64,000 bases of DNA from Paragonimus westermani (GCA_008508345.1 QNGE01000125.1:140776-204775), one strand, 5' to 3'. Shown: positions 23,851-38,333, counted from the first letter of the stretch. Translations and numbers: made by a program. The notes: generated from the letters alone by a model not told the origin.

Positions 23851-25380
23851 ATATATCATTTGGTCGTTCTATTGCTAACATGTTTCTGTATGGGTCGGGG
23901 ATGGTTGGTTACGTTCTTACACTTAATCACTTTACGTTTACCTTAGAAGTGCCGACCGCGAAAGTTTACCGTGTGCGGCCAGTGTCACTCAGAGTGCTGG
24001 TGAATTCTGTCACAAACAGTTGTTAACTTTAAAAATGAGTTGATGTAAAAATCAATTTGGAACAGCTTCCGACAGTAAGCTCAAAGATATCTCTAGACTA
24101 GAAAACAGCTGCGTAGGTGGTACATAGGAAGAAACACATGTGATGGCAACGTGAAGGATGCATTGCATGGGAGCATGGCGATCTAACAAACGATCATTAT
24201 CTTAATCGATGGGAGACTAATCTAGCTAAATCGTCGATTCATTGGAAGAGCAAGCGCAGCCGAATGATGGTGGACTGACAACATGCGATCGTAACTGTAC
24301 GGTGATTGGTTACATGCATCTCATTACTGATTGTCTAATAGTTACCGTATCTGTCCCACTTAACTGCAGCTGACAGATCTCGCACTGTCAAGAATGCAGT
24401 AAACAACTATAACCAGTCATTGTAGTGTATAGAACACCGGAAATTGTGCAACGTAGAGATTGTATTAGCTGTTATTTACTTCCGAGTCATCATGGCTTCT
24501 AGTAGAAAGGGGTACAAAATCGAAGATTTAGGTGATCTGTTGAAAATTAACGTATATAGTAAATAAATTGTCCGGTAAACTCTGCTCCTATTATCAATCA
24601 TTGTTACCTCCAAAAAGGTCGGTTATGCTGTTTTGATATCGTTTCAGTAAACCCGGTAGTATTAGGTCAGTTGATGTTCTGGTTGTGATTCACTACTGGG
24701 AAATTAACTCAGAAAACAATCTAGACAAGATTCCACCCTGGGCTCAATCCTTAGCATGCTCTCTCGAGTTTTCCCATAGGCTAAAAGGCGTGTTGCAACT
24801 CACAAAAACGAGTATCTTAAATGCGCCATCCAACCTAAAGCAAAACTCGACAACAATCGAAATGAACAGATATCTGTATAAAATTATGTCCCCTAGTTGC
24901 AGCAGTGAGAAAGTAACCACGTTAGACGGTAGAAGATCTAACTCGCTTTCTGTCATATATGGAAGTTGTACTTAATATATGGTGATACAGCAAGACTGGA
25001 TCTAAAACTAACACTCTGCACTAAATAGTCAGGAGCTATTTGAATTTAGCAGGTAGAAATGATGTGACTGAATCGAACCGGTAATCTTCGTGTCAAAAAA
25101 CGAGGAACTGTTCATTTAGCCATAAGACCTGTGAGTACCGCACGTACTGAAGTAACTTAGATTAATTGATTTTATTAATTAGTTTTACAGCATTTACTTC
25201 TGAACATGGAAATTAGGAATAATCTTCTGTACAAAGTGTCTTTCCTGCACATTTCACTGCAATTCATCATGTAAAAACTACGGCGTGCTGGTTCATGGAG
25301 TGGAATCCGCTTGTTCACTACAACCGCTTCTGCAAACTAGAGAAGCCTTCAATTTTTGTTATTTAACATATCCGGAATAG
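23851..25380. other. no recognised gene
   Basis: Nothing recognised. The frame at 24685-24975 (+) has no motif. Confidence 0.45.
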
Positions 25381-25384
25381 TTTG

Positions 25385-25610
25385 TCAAACTTGGGCCTGA
25401 TTGAGGTCGATATGTTCAATATATGTCAACGAGTTGACAAAGGACGACGACCTTGGTTCTCTCTGACGTGTCAAGTTCCGACCGGACTGATACACTGTGG
25501 TATCCATGAGCGCTTTAACGGGCGAAACTGAAATGTGTTCGTTGACCCGATCGCAAAGTTGCTGCTTCGGCCTGATCCAGAGCTCACAGGGAATCGTACA
25601 GATCACTTAG
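25385..25610 (-). pseudogene. possible Penelope-like GIY-YIG relic
   Basis: On the minus strand the frame reads CTIPCELWIRPKQQLCDRVNEHIS, resembling the CxIPCExC...YIGQTxRxLxxRxNEH start of a GIY-YIG domain, then SPVKALMDTTVYQSGRNL for the SALxxHxxxTGHNL segment, and a tail SFVNSLTYIEHIDLNQ. The second half motif (YIGQT) is missing, so the nuclease would be inactive. The order and spacing are right, but I could not confirm it by alignment. Confidence 0.4.
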
Positions 25611-26369
25611 GATTTGGCACTGAGCAGTTACGGTGTTTCCCACGGTGGTGTCCAGATTTCGGTGGTAGAGAACAGCACGATCGGTTGGGATGCGTACGAC
25701 GTGCATTTCATGAAAGCTGTCAGGCCAGTTTGCAACAGACTGATAGTATCATCACACTACTCGGTATTCATTTTTGGAACTGTTGAAGTCATCGCAGTGA
25801 AGGGTTCTTGTTTACTAAGTTCATCAACAAAGCTGATTGCTAGATGTTTTCTCTGGGAGTGGTTCTCAATAACTACATTCCTTTGCCCAATGTTTTTCTG
25901 GAATAGTTCCACCTAGCACGACAAAACAAATTTCATCAGATCGTGCTTATACCGAATCAACGCAAGACAGTTAAAGTCCAGGTACCATCTCGTACGAGTG
26001 TACTTCTGGTTGACAGGCTATACTACACATGCTCTACCAAGATGGTGTATAAGAATATCTAGGAAAATCAGGATCTCTGCATTTTCTTGCTTGATATCAA
26101 CTGGTTCAATGAGTCAAGCATGAGCGCCGGTGAGTGGCAGGATATTGTCGGCATAAGGTCAGTAGAAATGTGTTTGACTAATGACAGCCTTCATGTTCTT
26201 CTTTAAGTAAGCAGAAAAAGTATCCGTTATCGGCTGACTGAGTGGACCGGCCTAGGCAACACCACTGGTCTGCGCATAATGCACGATCTAATAGCTTACA
26301 GCGAAATTATCGACCCATTTTAAATGTACGTTTGATAGGTTGCACACACAATCGGTCGTAGATATCTCA

Positions 26370-26645
26370 GTTCCGTACATATTTCTATTGGCTCGTTTTG
26401 ACAAAGAATCCATGGACTGGAGGATCGCTCTTTTCAGAGCTGGTAATGCGTATTCTTGCCATGGCGGGGATTAGAAATTCGGTTGCTTTTTGATGTGGCA
26501 ACTTTGTTAACCACTGCTTCACCGATCTCACACTGGACATTACTGAGTAAGATGAAGGGTCAATCACATTCCGTTTTCACTAATGCTCAGATTGCTGGGC
26601 ATTCTCGGGAGAAGGCAGAGTAACTATCCTGTTAGCACCAATCAA
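26370..26645 (-). repeat. tRNA-hammerhead SINE, copy 3 (old)
   Basis: Reading the minus strand: GTTACTCTGCCTTCTCCCGAG (the palindromic module), a spacer, a degenerate A box (TGAAGCAGTGG, 26511-26521), TTTCTAATCCCCGCCATGGC for the B box region, and GCATTACCAGCTCTG where the hammerhead should start. The hammerhead core is destroyed. This copy shows that the 5' module and tRNA head travel together, because both occur in the same order and orientation as in copy 1. Confidence 0.65.
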
Positions 26646-29600
26646 TGGCCCCATGACTAGGACTTCTGTCAGAGATCATCAAACTTGGTGCGCATTTGGG
26701 CGGGTATAATTGGGACATCACTCACGATTAATTGTAACCTTTGAAAGGGCTTAAAAGTCTATTGTTGTGCGACTGTTGCAATCGCTTGTGAATGTTGTCC
26801 ACCTTGTATAAACAGGGAACTTTGTTTTACTAACCAGTAAATCGAGTCCTAGTCGACAAATCGAATCAAGTTCAAACAAAAAATTCAGGCTTATCCTGTG
26901 CACCGAAAAAGTTCCTCATTCCACTCCCCAGTTTGTTTTTCAATATACAAATGACAGTATGGGGTAGATTTGTAAGAGGTTTGAATATTGTAATATTAAA
27001 TTAATATGATTTCTTAACAAAGCAAAGCGCATCTTGGTACGCATTATGTAATTCTGCCGTCCTGACTACAAAGAGAATGTTCATAGATAGGTTGCTAGCC
27101 CACCTGTTCTGACCTACACGGTCCTTTGCCGTGTGGCATTGTATTGATTGCAACGGTATTAGGTGTTACCGTCTGTTGGCCACTAAGGGTCGTGTTGAAA
27201 CGTCTTTCGCAACCCGACTGAGACCTAATTTAAGTTCCCCGTTAGCATGTCCACGTATAAAGCCTGATTCGGACTACCATGAAAATGGTAAATGATTGTT
27301 GTATTATCTATACGAGTGAGGTGTACGCGGTAGTTAATAGTGTGTGTGAACTAAGGTATGCAAACCTATTCGAAATAGCAAAATTTGGACTTTGAGTTTG
27401 GTCTGCGCGGTCACTCTTCACTCGAACCTTCCGGGTGGATCAACCGGCTGTGAGCCTGGTTTCCCGTAACGCCTGGTGTGTGTCGGTTTTCGTTCATCGC
27501 CGCGCGTCATCTATTGCAGTGTTACTCGCCCACTGACCGTTCAGCTGTATGTTGTCGTGTTCCTTGGTCTTTGCAACATAGGCTTCGTATTGGTTAACGG
27601 CACGTGATAATTCTGCCGGATTACTCAGTCCCAACTATCTGATCGTTTCGTTTACCAACGCTAGATACTACTATATTGGGCTAAGCGAATTCACCACTCC
27701 CTGCAGGCAATTCGGTTTTAATTCCCTCATAGTTCATAAGGTGCAGTGTGTCTGTCAGTCGTAATTGTTTCAGGTCAGGTGGTATCCCGTTGTTGTCTGA
27801 GTAATTACTGTTCGTTTGATTTTGTTTGAGCTGTGTCGTACGTTTCAATTCACCAGTTCCACTTACCTCCCAACCACTAATCATTACTTATGTATAATGT
27901 TGTAATGGTAGTGCTAGCTAGATAACCAGATATAGACGTCTTAATAGTGTAGCATCACCTTACGCAACGATAACCCACAAACTGCGTTCCGCACGCACAA
28001 AGTAGTTCAGGCATAAGAACAAAACTGTTGGGCGCTTGTTGTAGAACTCAACAGCCTACGTATCGTGAGACGGAGTACCCATAAAAGCTTATAAGAGTTC
28101 TCAATCCAGAAGTGGATTCTGTGACTCGAAAACCTCTACTATCAGGGTCTAATGAAAAACTAGCTTGCTTACTGAGTCTAACTCATAAATACCTGTGCCT
28201 TGCAGATTACGCAGCAGAAAACACGTGACTGCCGACTAGCGTACCGTAGACAAGAACGCAAGGTCAACAGCATTCGTTGTTGTAATAGGGGGCTACTATC
28301 CGCTTTATACTAAGGGAGCCATCGCCCCAGGAGTTGCAGATAAATGTACAGATGTAAACAAAACAACTATGATCAGACTAAACGTGGTACTCACACAATC
28401 ACATATCGCAATCAACCCCCTCTGGATAAAAAACGTGAGTTACTATCGTGGGAGCCTTATGGTAAGGCTGTTTTTGTTGAACAGTTAAAGAGTTGGATTT
28501 TGTCCAACTGACCGTCGGGATTTTACAACGACTCTACCAAAATAGTGATCCGCACTACAGCGACTTACTAACACCGCCACCTGTCCCACTGATTGACATA
28601 CGTAAAATGGAGCGGACACTGATGTCATAACAGGTCACAAGTGACTGGTCTGGGAACCCAGTCAGACTACTGTAAGATATCTGCACCAGATTTAGAATGA
28701 ATAAAATCAGACAGTTTTGGTATCGTCTTTAACATGTTATTAATCAATCGAATTCGATTACAACATTCCTGAAGTCCGCCCGAAGTGGTTGAAACGTTGA
28801 GCACAACTTGCTGGTAACGTAGTGTTCTTTTCACTCCACTTGTCAGTCAAGCTTTGAGAAACTAAGTCTCCACGTCCGTACGTAATCTACTCCTCCAGCA
28901 TTGAAAGAATGTGACAGAATTGTCAAAACCACTCTCAGGGAGGGCTAACTTCCCAAGCCTTGGGCAGTTTGCATGTTGTGCTCCATCCTTGAAGGGAATG
29001 AACGCAACGACTTCGTCAATTACTAGCTCATTGAGTTTGCGTCGACATATCGTTCGGAAAATACCCACCTCAAGGAAATTTGCCAATCGTATAACACAAA
29101 GTGAACCGTTTAAGTGACAAAACAGATTTTTAGCGTCCGTACTTTCCAACTCTAGAAACGACCAAAGTCTGCCGTAACTAAACATTCGATGGCTAAATTC
29201 AGAAGCAAATGTGTTGCGTATGTTGGAGACACCAAACCTAGTCTTTAGATGTCCTGATCGTCAGGATCATTCTGGTGGAATGATGCTTTTCTCGATTTCG
29301 TACTATGAAGCTAGCAAACTTCTGTCTGTCGTAATTTGTAGTATGAATGCTGAATGCTCGATATTCGGCGTCTGTGTTTGTATTCCGTTCACTGTCCACT
29401 GACTTCCTCTTCCGTTCCCTTTTATTGTTCACTCTTTGAAAATGAGACACTATTCGTGTATTTTTCCTTTCCGAAACGTCCACCAGAAATTCACACGTAA
29501 ACAATCTTTCTCATCTCCCGGTACTCTATAAATCCCCCGAAAAATTTTATGAAATGATATGCTTACTTATTCTTGAAATAAGTTTACCTTTGATTTTTTC

Positions 29601-32600
29601 GAAAAGTTGAGCTCCACTTAACGATTTCACGATAACAGAAACAGGACTATATTAGCAGTCTGTTTACCTTCATCATTCGTAAACACAAAACATACCGATT
29701 ACTTACATCAGGCAAACAGTGAGTGAACACATAATCACACGAAATGACGTATTCGGGACCGCGGCAACCTGATTGGTTTCCTCAACCACTGTCGTGTACA
29801 CAACATCGCCTGATGTGTCCGGATAAATATTATTTAAATGAACAACCACTTCGGATATTGACTGCGTAATACTATTTTGAATGTTGCTATGAGATGTTTA
29901 GCAAGTGAGCAACGGATTCACCGGTCTGAGATTGTTTCATCATTAAGTGTAACTACCTGGAGTGTGTCCAACTACTCGCTGAGGCAGCTGTGGACAATTT
30001 CTGATTGAGTAAATGTCACTACAAACGCAAGTGAACTGTTACACAAGACGGAAAATAGAGTAGATGGGCGAGAAAAGCTTCCGATTGTCGAGAACTGGGT
30101 TTGCATTGGGTGCGATTGAACAGCCGCAAAATTTCTGCCGTAGCTCATTCAAGATCACGTTTCAAAAACGTAACCCGAAGTTACAAACATTTAAAAAACA
30201 ATATTTATTCAGGAGCTACTCAATTACATAAGTTGATGCACAGTTCAACAGAGTATACTCGAGAGGGGATGAACAGTGCTCAACAGTTTCCCGTCCGATC
30301 TAGCAGGGCCTACTACGAGAACAAAGAATCTGGCTTCTAGTCAAAATACAACCTTTTCATTTTCCAAAGTGCTGGCAACGGCACTTGAACCATTGCCTAG
30401 AAAGGATATTTTGTTCTAATTTTGTCTCTTACATGAGTCGGTCAAGTGCGAATTTAAGCCCGATCATCTCTACTATGAATACTATCAGTTAAGACACACC
30501 ACTGGGTAGAGTTTGGAGTCAATGTTAAGGCCAAACACTGAAGCCTTCGATTGCTTAGTTTGTGCGCATTTTTGAGCGCTAACTCGAATTTTTTACGAAA
30601 CTTTCGAAAGTAGTGTTGGACTGTCAATTCAAATATGCTTAACAATTCTACCGTTAAGGTTTGTGGCCTGTTTGCACATGACAATGCATGTGGTTGTATT
30701 TTCATCCCGTATATTAAGTCGTTTCCTTACCTAATCAAAAAACTGTCTCCCGATTTGTTGCTGACCCCAGGGGCACGTGTAGTGAGGGCCAATCAAGTCA
30801 TTCGTGGTGTCTAATCAAATCTAGATAAGCTCAGACTGGTTACTGCGTAGACACTAATATGTGTATTCCCAACTCACAATACATTGCTACTGGGTCTCGA
30901 TATATTGTGTCAGGAACCGGCAACACCTAAGAAATCAATGAATACCGATCGGCAATTAAATGGTCGATTTTCCAACCGCGGCAATTCTAAGCAGTTTTCG
31001 GGAGAAGCAAGGAACATTCGGCAATTTTTTGAAACAAATAAGTTATACTAATCGTTAGCCGTTCGGTTATTCACAACATTAACTTCTCGTGTAGCTGACA
31101 CTATCAGTGATATCAACGAACTCGCTTGTCAATGCTCCCACCCGATAAATTCTCAAACTGATCATAGGTCAACGATTAACTGAGTGAAGTTGTTGGAAGT
31201 GGTCTCTATGGTGAGATGATCGACCGGCAAAATAGGCCCAACGTTCAAACAGAGTTGTGAATCAATGCACTTAAGAAAACCACTGATCACGTCGTATGTC
31301 AACTTATGCTGCAAAACATTCTTGGCTTGCAATCAACATTTATGCATTTATATGTATACCAGTGGGTAAATTAAATTTACGTTGAGGATTGGCGATCACA
31401 CAATACAGTCAGGCAGAGTTACGCGTTGAGGCATTTAAGTAATGGGGGTGGGGGAAATTCTAAAAAAAACAGTGGAGTGCACACCGGAAAGAGCTGAGGT
31501 TTACCATGTGTGAACTTGATATCCCGTGATTATCGTTATGTGTGGATGAGTGGTTGTGTTCCAGCTGTTGTTGTGCCCTACACAACCTGCGTCTGTTGTC
31601 CAAATAAACAATCCTTGCATCACTTGTATCGTTGGCTCACGAAACTTCTTGTTATTGACAACCGATATTTTTCCCCTTATATTAATTCAATTTCGTTTGC
31701 GTAACGAATTAATAGGTCAACTGATTTAACATCAAATTTTCTTTAATCATTGGGCGGAATCTGTCATTTTAACTTGGAATTGTTGATTGGTAGATGACAG
31801 GACGAAAATGGGGGTTTACTCGTTGTGGAACTAGTGTATTACGAACACTTCGGTATCTGCAGGCTATTTATTTCATGTGGCAGAAAATAACCGCCGAATA
31901 AAAAGAAATTCTATTCTAACTTCTACAAAAACACTAATTGGTTATGTTTTGAATTAGACAATGTGTAATACACATCCCAGATTCAGAGATCACTGCGACT
32001 GAATCAGTATTGGTGGGTTATATCAGAAGCCGATATGCAAACAAACAGTCTGTGACGAAACTCCTATTTACTCCTTCAATGGTGACGCCTATGCCTAGAT
32101 GACAACAGTCCTACACATAGTATACGGTGCTGACTGAGCTTCACGTGAGCCCTCTTAACCCACAAATGTGTCAGTCTAAACAATCACTTTGTGATACAGT
32201 TCTTAGTTAATCTGGGATCTAATTTTCTTCAGTGTCTTCAGCGTGATCCCAGGAAGAGAACTAGAACAAGTTGTGGAACAACCAAGCTAATTTTTGCGTT
32301 GTGAGTTTCCTGAAGTTACTCCGTCTTCTCTGAGCCACCGTCACCGGTCATCTTGATATTAGGAGGCTAACGAACGAAGCAGAAGGCCTATCAGTGTAGA
32401 ACCCAGAAAGGTGCATGGAAGACTTGACGAAAAGTTTTCAGCCGCACCGCAGTTACACGTCTGGACGAGCGATTCTAGCTCGCTGACCCACTTATGCCCC
32501 GTAATCTCTGACCGCAGACCCTACTTCCACAAAGTCAAGGAACGGAAAGGAATCCCCAAATTCCCAAGCCACACAAAACATTCAATTCAAAAGAACTTCT

Positions 32601-35600
32601 TAAGGCCCTTTTCAAGGACATTTGAAACGCGTCAACTGATAAGTTGCCGATCCCGTTCTAGAGTGTCCGAACTACTTAGAAAGTTCTCTGGTGCTAAAGA
32701 GAACGATAACGGTACTTATTTTCAGAAAAAACATCATTTGTAGCAACTACCAAGAACTCAGATCAGTTTCGGTTTGGTTTAATCTTTTAGCCTGCGTTCC
32801 GCTCCACATGTCAGGGGAGCAGTATGGGCTTCACATAGGACATACGTACACTGATAAACCCTTCGTCCTTTGTCAACAACTGGAACGCCACCACGGCCAT
32901 AAATAACAAACAACGATGTTTCCGGACCTTACAAATGATGGCATTTCTGTCCTCTGTGGTTGCTGATTGAAGGCTAGAGTGCCTCAAGTATACGTCTGTC
33001 TTAACCATAATATACAGTTACATTACATTGGCTAAAGCCGTGGCATGTAACAGACAGTAGTCACCCATCACCACTCCCAGTGATGTGCGGAAAAGCTGTG
33101 CTTTTCCCCCAATTCCCTCCAACTTTGTAAATAACTATGCTCCTCAAAGGACCTCAGATGATTCCTAGAAATGGAATAACGGATTTGGACTGGGTGAACC
33201 TAATTACCTTGCTAGTAACGATTCACCGATAGTTCAAGGCACGTTAAACAGCTTTACTGCTGTAGCCTCATAGCACGACGGTTGCGTCCTATCTTTGTGT
33301 GCGAAATTTTGCTTAAAGATTAACGGGGGTCCGTTTTTGCTCCCAATGTGGGTCATGGCGGTCTGGAGTTGGTCAAAAGATCGGAAACTGTAACATCGAC
33401 AGCAGTGGTGTTGGTGATGAGATATTCTTGAACATCGTCAAAGGCACCTCTGGCATCAATCTGACATCCGGATGAATGTACAAGAAAAGGTGTACAATGT
33501 GAATTGGCGAGTGGCACTAATCTACGACTTCAACTGCGGGCTGCTTAGAATGGTTGATGCACGAGGTCAGCTGTCCTGTTAATTGTTTCCTGCGGACCAC
33601 TGCACTACATGATGGTCAACCGTACAATTCAATGACAGGTGCTGAAAACGAGTGGTCTCATGCACGTCCTGAGCATGTCTACCCCAAAACTACCATACCG
33701 CTCCTTGCTTGCATTCACTGGGTATGACTGAGAAAGACTTAATGATTGGAATCCTTTGAATTAACGCACGGTACGAACAAATGACATGATGTTTATTCAT
33801 CGGTTTTTCCAGTGGGGGTAGCTAGACACTGAAAGACACTATTGCAATCCGTACGCAACGCCCAAACTATTATTATGCTTGCTGTTATGGTCTTTTTCTC
33901 AAAATCATAAACAAACAAAAACAGAACTTATAAAATAATGCAACGTAAAAGTGTCCATTTTCCTTATCGCTGTCATTGAGTTTCCTGTTACGTTTTACTC
34001 TGCATTCGTCCACGTAATGCATTAGTCGTTTTTTCACGGTACACAATTACCAATCCGATTGACTTGTGTACCATATACATGCTACGTTAATTTCAGACAA
34101 TCGTTGGCAAGACAGCGTTTATCTTTTCTATCACACGCTTGAGTAAAAAGACCTGCAAGCCAATAGAGCAATCAATAATAACCTACCTGATTTTCAGTGG
34201 TTCAAATTGTTCCTTTGTTCTCGCTTGTTTTTTCCCCCTGTTTTATCATGATCACGTTGTCTGTGTGAATTTGATGTGTGTGAACGGTTGATGCATTTAG
34301 ACACACATTGCATACATAAACCCGTGCAGCAGCCATTGTGTCTTGTTTCCCTAACCCCCTGTAGATACAGCCATGTACATAATTATAATAACTTCTTTTG
34401 TGCCTTGGATATGTGTTGTGCGCCCAAATATATTAGACTGAATTGCACAACTAAACAGTTAAACGGTAAGTGTTTGTTGTGTGAAAAAAAGGTACTCCTC
34501 ACTGATGTACCTGTTTTGTTAATCTGGAGAAGTGAGTTATTCGCCTAATTTTATGTCTACGAGACAGCCTTGTTTATGCAACCAGACAAACACATTGAGT
34601 AACACAACTATGGCACACTCATTATTCCGTGTAAAGGTGCTATAAGTGTTTGTGTGCGTAAACTTACGTGAGTGTATCAAATTCGGAAAGAGTAAATGAA
34701 ACCACCAAAGGAAGTCCTTTTAGGCGTACCACATCTAAGGTCAGTGAATTCATTCTGACACAAACGTCAAACTGCACACGACCTGGAAGTTTTGCACTCC
34801 GGTAAATTTCAAGTTCTCTCTTTTGTTTCAGCTATGCAGTCCAGTCGAAGAGTGGAGGTTTATACATGACTGTTTCCATCTAGCCAAATATGATGTTGCC
34901 TTACTGGACGTTGCCAACTACTGTCACTAGAACATATGTAGGAAAAGCCAAAAACATCTTGTTAAAGATTGCGTGCAAAGATAATTAGTTCGATCTCTAC
35001 AACTAATTTGGTCGAAGTTATAACAAATCTATACGGTTTATCCAGAGGCAAGCGAGGTGAAGTTAGCCCGAAAGTAGTCAGTACAAGATTACGGTGTTAT
35101 AATCAAAAATATGGAACTGGCGAGGTGAAAATAAGGTTCAAAACGACAGCCCGTGAGAACATTTCAAGTCAAATGAGTAGTGAAAGGATGGAAAATGAAA
35201 ATCAGTAGTTGCTCATACCAATTCTAAGAAAGTTACCATTGATAAAGCACTAGTGACTACCATTTGTTTTGAACACGGAGTAAAGATTTGTGATGCTTGC
35301 TTGCAATTTTCAAAACGGTCATTTGTTGCTTATTTCGTACATGTCCATAAGGGCAATGACGATGTCTACCACGTGACCTGCCTGTTGCAGCGGCTTAGCG
35401 ATGGTTGACTTACCAACGTTAAATTTGTTCGTCACGAGTCACTGTGTTACGCTTTTATTGATACGATTACCAATATACCCTCCTGTTCCATCCACGTTTG
35501 TGGATATGCGCCTAGAAGGATCTTCGCAACCAACATTCGATATTTTTATCAAATATATCGAGTAACTTCACATGTTTGTTGTCACTCTGGTGATTGCTTC

Positions 35601-36030
35601 AACATATACCTGTATAATTTTGTCACAGGTTCGATTAATTTCTGCAACAAGGGGTCAATTACATACATTTATCATATCATGGCCTTTTATGGGATTGTGT
35701 CACAGAAACAGGTTTTGCAATCCTAATCTCAGCCGAAGGATCAGCATGTTTTTGTTCGATTAGTTGCTATAGTTATGTTCGAATGGTCAGCTTAACGAAT
35801 GAGTTTATAAGCTGTTCAAAGCAACTATCTATAACACTATACAACTTAATCCGGGGGTAACGAATGACTGAGCATTTATCTGCGTTCACAAGCATCTTCC
35901 ATTGTTTTAACCGATTCAACTCAAACTGTTCATAGGTCTATCTCTTCTTCTGTTCATCAGCACACTGTCCTATGACCTCCTGGAATAGAGTTATCCAGGT
36001 TTATTGCTGAGTAGTTGGGTATTTGGTTTG
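26646..36030. other. long stretch with no recognised gene
   Basis: About 9.4 kb in which I found no coding domain, RNA gene or assignable repeat. Open frames such as 28862-29185 (-) and 32411-32743 (+) have no motif. One short string at 28768-28800 resembles a Penelope-like 3' signature and is described in the findings. Likely intron or intergenic sequence. Confidence 0.5.
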
Positions 36031-36111
36031 CTTTCAAGTTGAACATCACTCACATTTGATCGCAGCGTTCGCATTCAGATAGACTTTCCAACCAGCCTCT
36101 TTCGAAAAGAA

Positions 36112-36156
36112 ACACTAGACTCGAGTTCCGCTCTCATTAGAGCTCGTCAGTAATGC
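36112..36156 (-). ncRNA. hammerhead ribozyme with one core change
   Basis: Core CTGACGA, stem II GCTCT/AGAGC and a stem I that closes with two G-U pairs (GCATTA/TAGTGT) are present, and the cleavage triplet GTC is kept. The second core strand reads GGAA instead of GAAA, altering a residue of the tandem sheared G-A pairs, so loss of activity is expected. Confidence 0.7.
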
Positions 36157-36292
36157 ATATCATTGCCACGGCCGGGATTTGAACTCCTGCCATTCCAATC
36201 ATGAGGCAACCGTGTTAACCACTGCGCCATTCACCTCATATTAGGTACGACCGAATTGTCAAATCTGAACGCTCAACCACTCTCGCTTGTGA

Positions 36293-36489
36293 GCAATGAT
36301 CAGGTTGCCCGATCGTCTCGAGAGGAGACATAGTAACTGTTCTGTTAAATCTAATCGATAGCCTAGCAGGTTTAATAAGATCAGTGATTTCGACTTGTCT
36401 CGGAAATCCTAATCGCGAACTTATCGAATGGAGTTAACAGGACAGCTACTGTGTCTCCTCTCGAGACGATCAGGCAACCTGACCATTAC
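36293..36489. repeat. inverted repeat, 56-base arms
   Basis: The left arm 36293-36348 and right arm 36434-36489 are reverse complements at 50 of 56 positions by my count, separated by 85 bases. Both contain TCTCCTCTCGAGACGATC in opposite orientation. The same inverted layout recurs upstream of SINE copy 1 (17864-18020). Confidence 0.8.
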
Positions 36490-38330
36490 CTAGTTTTGCT
36501 TAACAATTCCTGCAATAGTTCGTTTTTTCAGATCATTAATCACTCGTTAACTGTTCAGGTGATTTGCTCTTGGGCCAGTTTTATAGAGGATTGATGGGGA
36601 TCACTGTATACTTCGATGGCTGACTGACTGTCTAGGGAGTGACTCATTATCACTCGTATCCAGCTAGCTTACTTGATAATGTGTTCGATGGGCGACCTGA
36701 ATAGAATGTATCAAAGAAAGCGCCTAATCCGAAAAGTTGGCTTAAAGTGCATGAAAGTGACCTATCCAATAAGCTCACGGAAGTTAAGTTTCACGAACGC
36801 TACGACACCGGAAAACATAATACCCAGTGGTCTTGCCGGTTCTAGAAGTATTGATCTATGTAATGTCCACAATCATGAACAGCCCAGCAAAATGGTTTCT
36901 ACAATATCTTATACAAATGAAGGATGATCTTGTCACGATGGATTGACCACTTTATTGAGGTTCCAAACGTAAAACTGGCAACTACGACAGCGTGATGGAA
37001 ACATTCACAGCCTTCTTCCTGGAATATTTATGTTATGTGACTTTGTACGTGGCTCTTCGTCACTTACCTGGCCTTTCAGAATAGTTTGCGGAGTGCGCTT
37101 ATAACGCTTTTAACTAATCCCCTGATTGATGATGAAACCACCCGCTTCTAATTTTCTACTAAGCCAAACAGCTGTCCTCATTCGTATCTTACACTCGTTG
37201 TTTTTCCCTGTTTTAAAACAACACACCGTTCGCCTTCATGATAGTGTAATCAGTGATCCACGCTATCGCATCCCTTAGTGAGTACACCATGTTGACAGAT
37301 AACTACGCAACATTTGTGAATCCTTAGAATTCTACAGCTAGGTCTAACAACCGTACTCACGGGTTATCTCGTCCAAACTCGTTTATTCTCAGTTACAAAT
37401 CGTCAGATAGGTAGTTCATGAGTCTCATCCCCACACTTTCGACGCTAGTAAAGTTCTTCCACACCTTACTGTCTGCACTGAAGCTGTTCACATTTTGTGA
37501 AGATCGTACATTCCTCAATGCCAGCTGAATACATAAGTCAAAAAAGGACAACGGAATCGGTAATCTTCGAAAAATGACTACCAAGTTAAAAACTGAAAAC
37601 AACCTGTTGCATATTCAGGTGTTGAATGTCAGTGCCTCCGTATAACTCCTGACCTTTCAATAAACGTTGTGTAATATCCTTCAACGTTTTGGGTTCGACT
37701 AATAATGTCTATTAATCAGGAGAAAGTATCTTTTAATGTATATAGACGCTTTAATTTAGTAAGCTTGCATTAAAAGCTAAGGACACCTCGACGATACTTG
37801 GGTCACAAGCCAAGAATGCATATCACCTGCAAGCTAGTAAAGGACACATTTTGTCACCCAAAAAACATCCTTCTTTATGGTTGTGGCTGTGTTTATTCAA
37901 AGTTATTAGTAACTGTTTGAATAGGCATACGATTACCACTGGCTGGTAGACTGTTATCTCTTAGCGATAGCCTAAGCTAACATGTGGTAAGCGGTTTTGT
38001 CTTCTAATCGTTCGTTCACTCTCTCGTGTTCCGATGGAGGACAGTGGGCCTCAGAAGCAGCAAATGCCGAAGATCATTCCTGATTAATCTTTTCTTACTT
38101 AAAATAAATCGACGACCAAATTCAAAGCGGATGGTCTGTAATCAATAAAAGAGATTTCTACCACTGCCTTGCGTGCGTGCTGCCGGTATCTTGCTTTAGT
38201 TGCCCAGTTTTTGCTGTGACCCATTGCTTGTCTGTCGAAATATAAAAATATGTTTCATTTAATGAAAAGAAGAAACAAGTCTGTTAGAGAAAGTGATCTG
38301 CATGCACTCCTTCATTCCAAATGACCGTCA
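36490..38330. other. no recognised gene
   Basis: Nothing recognised on either strand. Confidence 0.45.
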
Positions 38331-38333
38331 ACC

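Larger units (their letters stand above)
36031..36489 (-). repeat. tRNA-hammerhead SINE with palindromic module, copy 4
   Basis: On the minus strand from right to left: a palindromic module with arms at 36434-36489 and 36293-36348; the spacer with ATTCGGTCGTACCTAATATG; box A TGGCGCAGTGG (36219-36229); box B AGTTCAAATCC (36175-36185); a hammerhead-like segment (36112-36156); and the 3' part TTTTCGAAAGAGGCTGGTTG to GAGTGATGTTCAACTTGAAA. It is close to copy 1 throughout, which fixes the architecture of the family. Confidence 0.85.
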
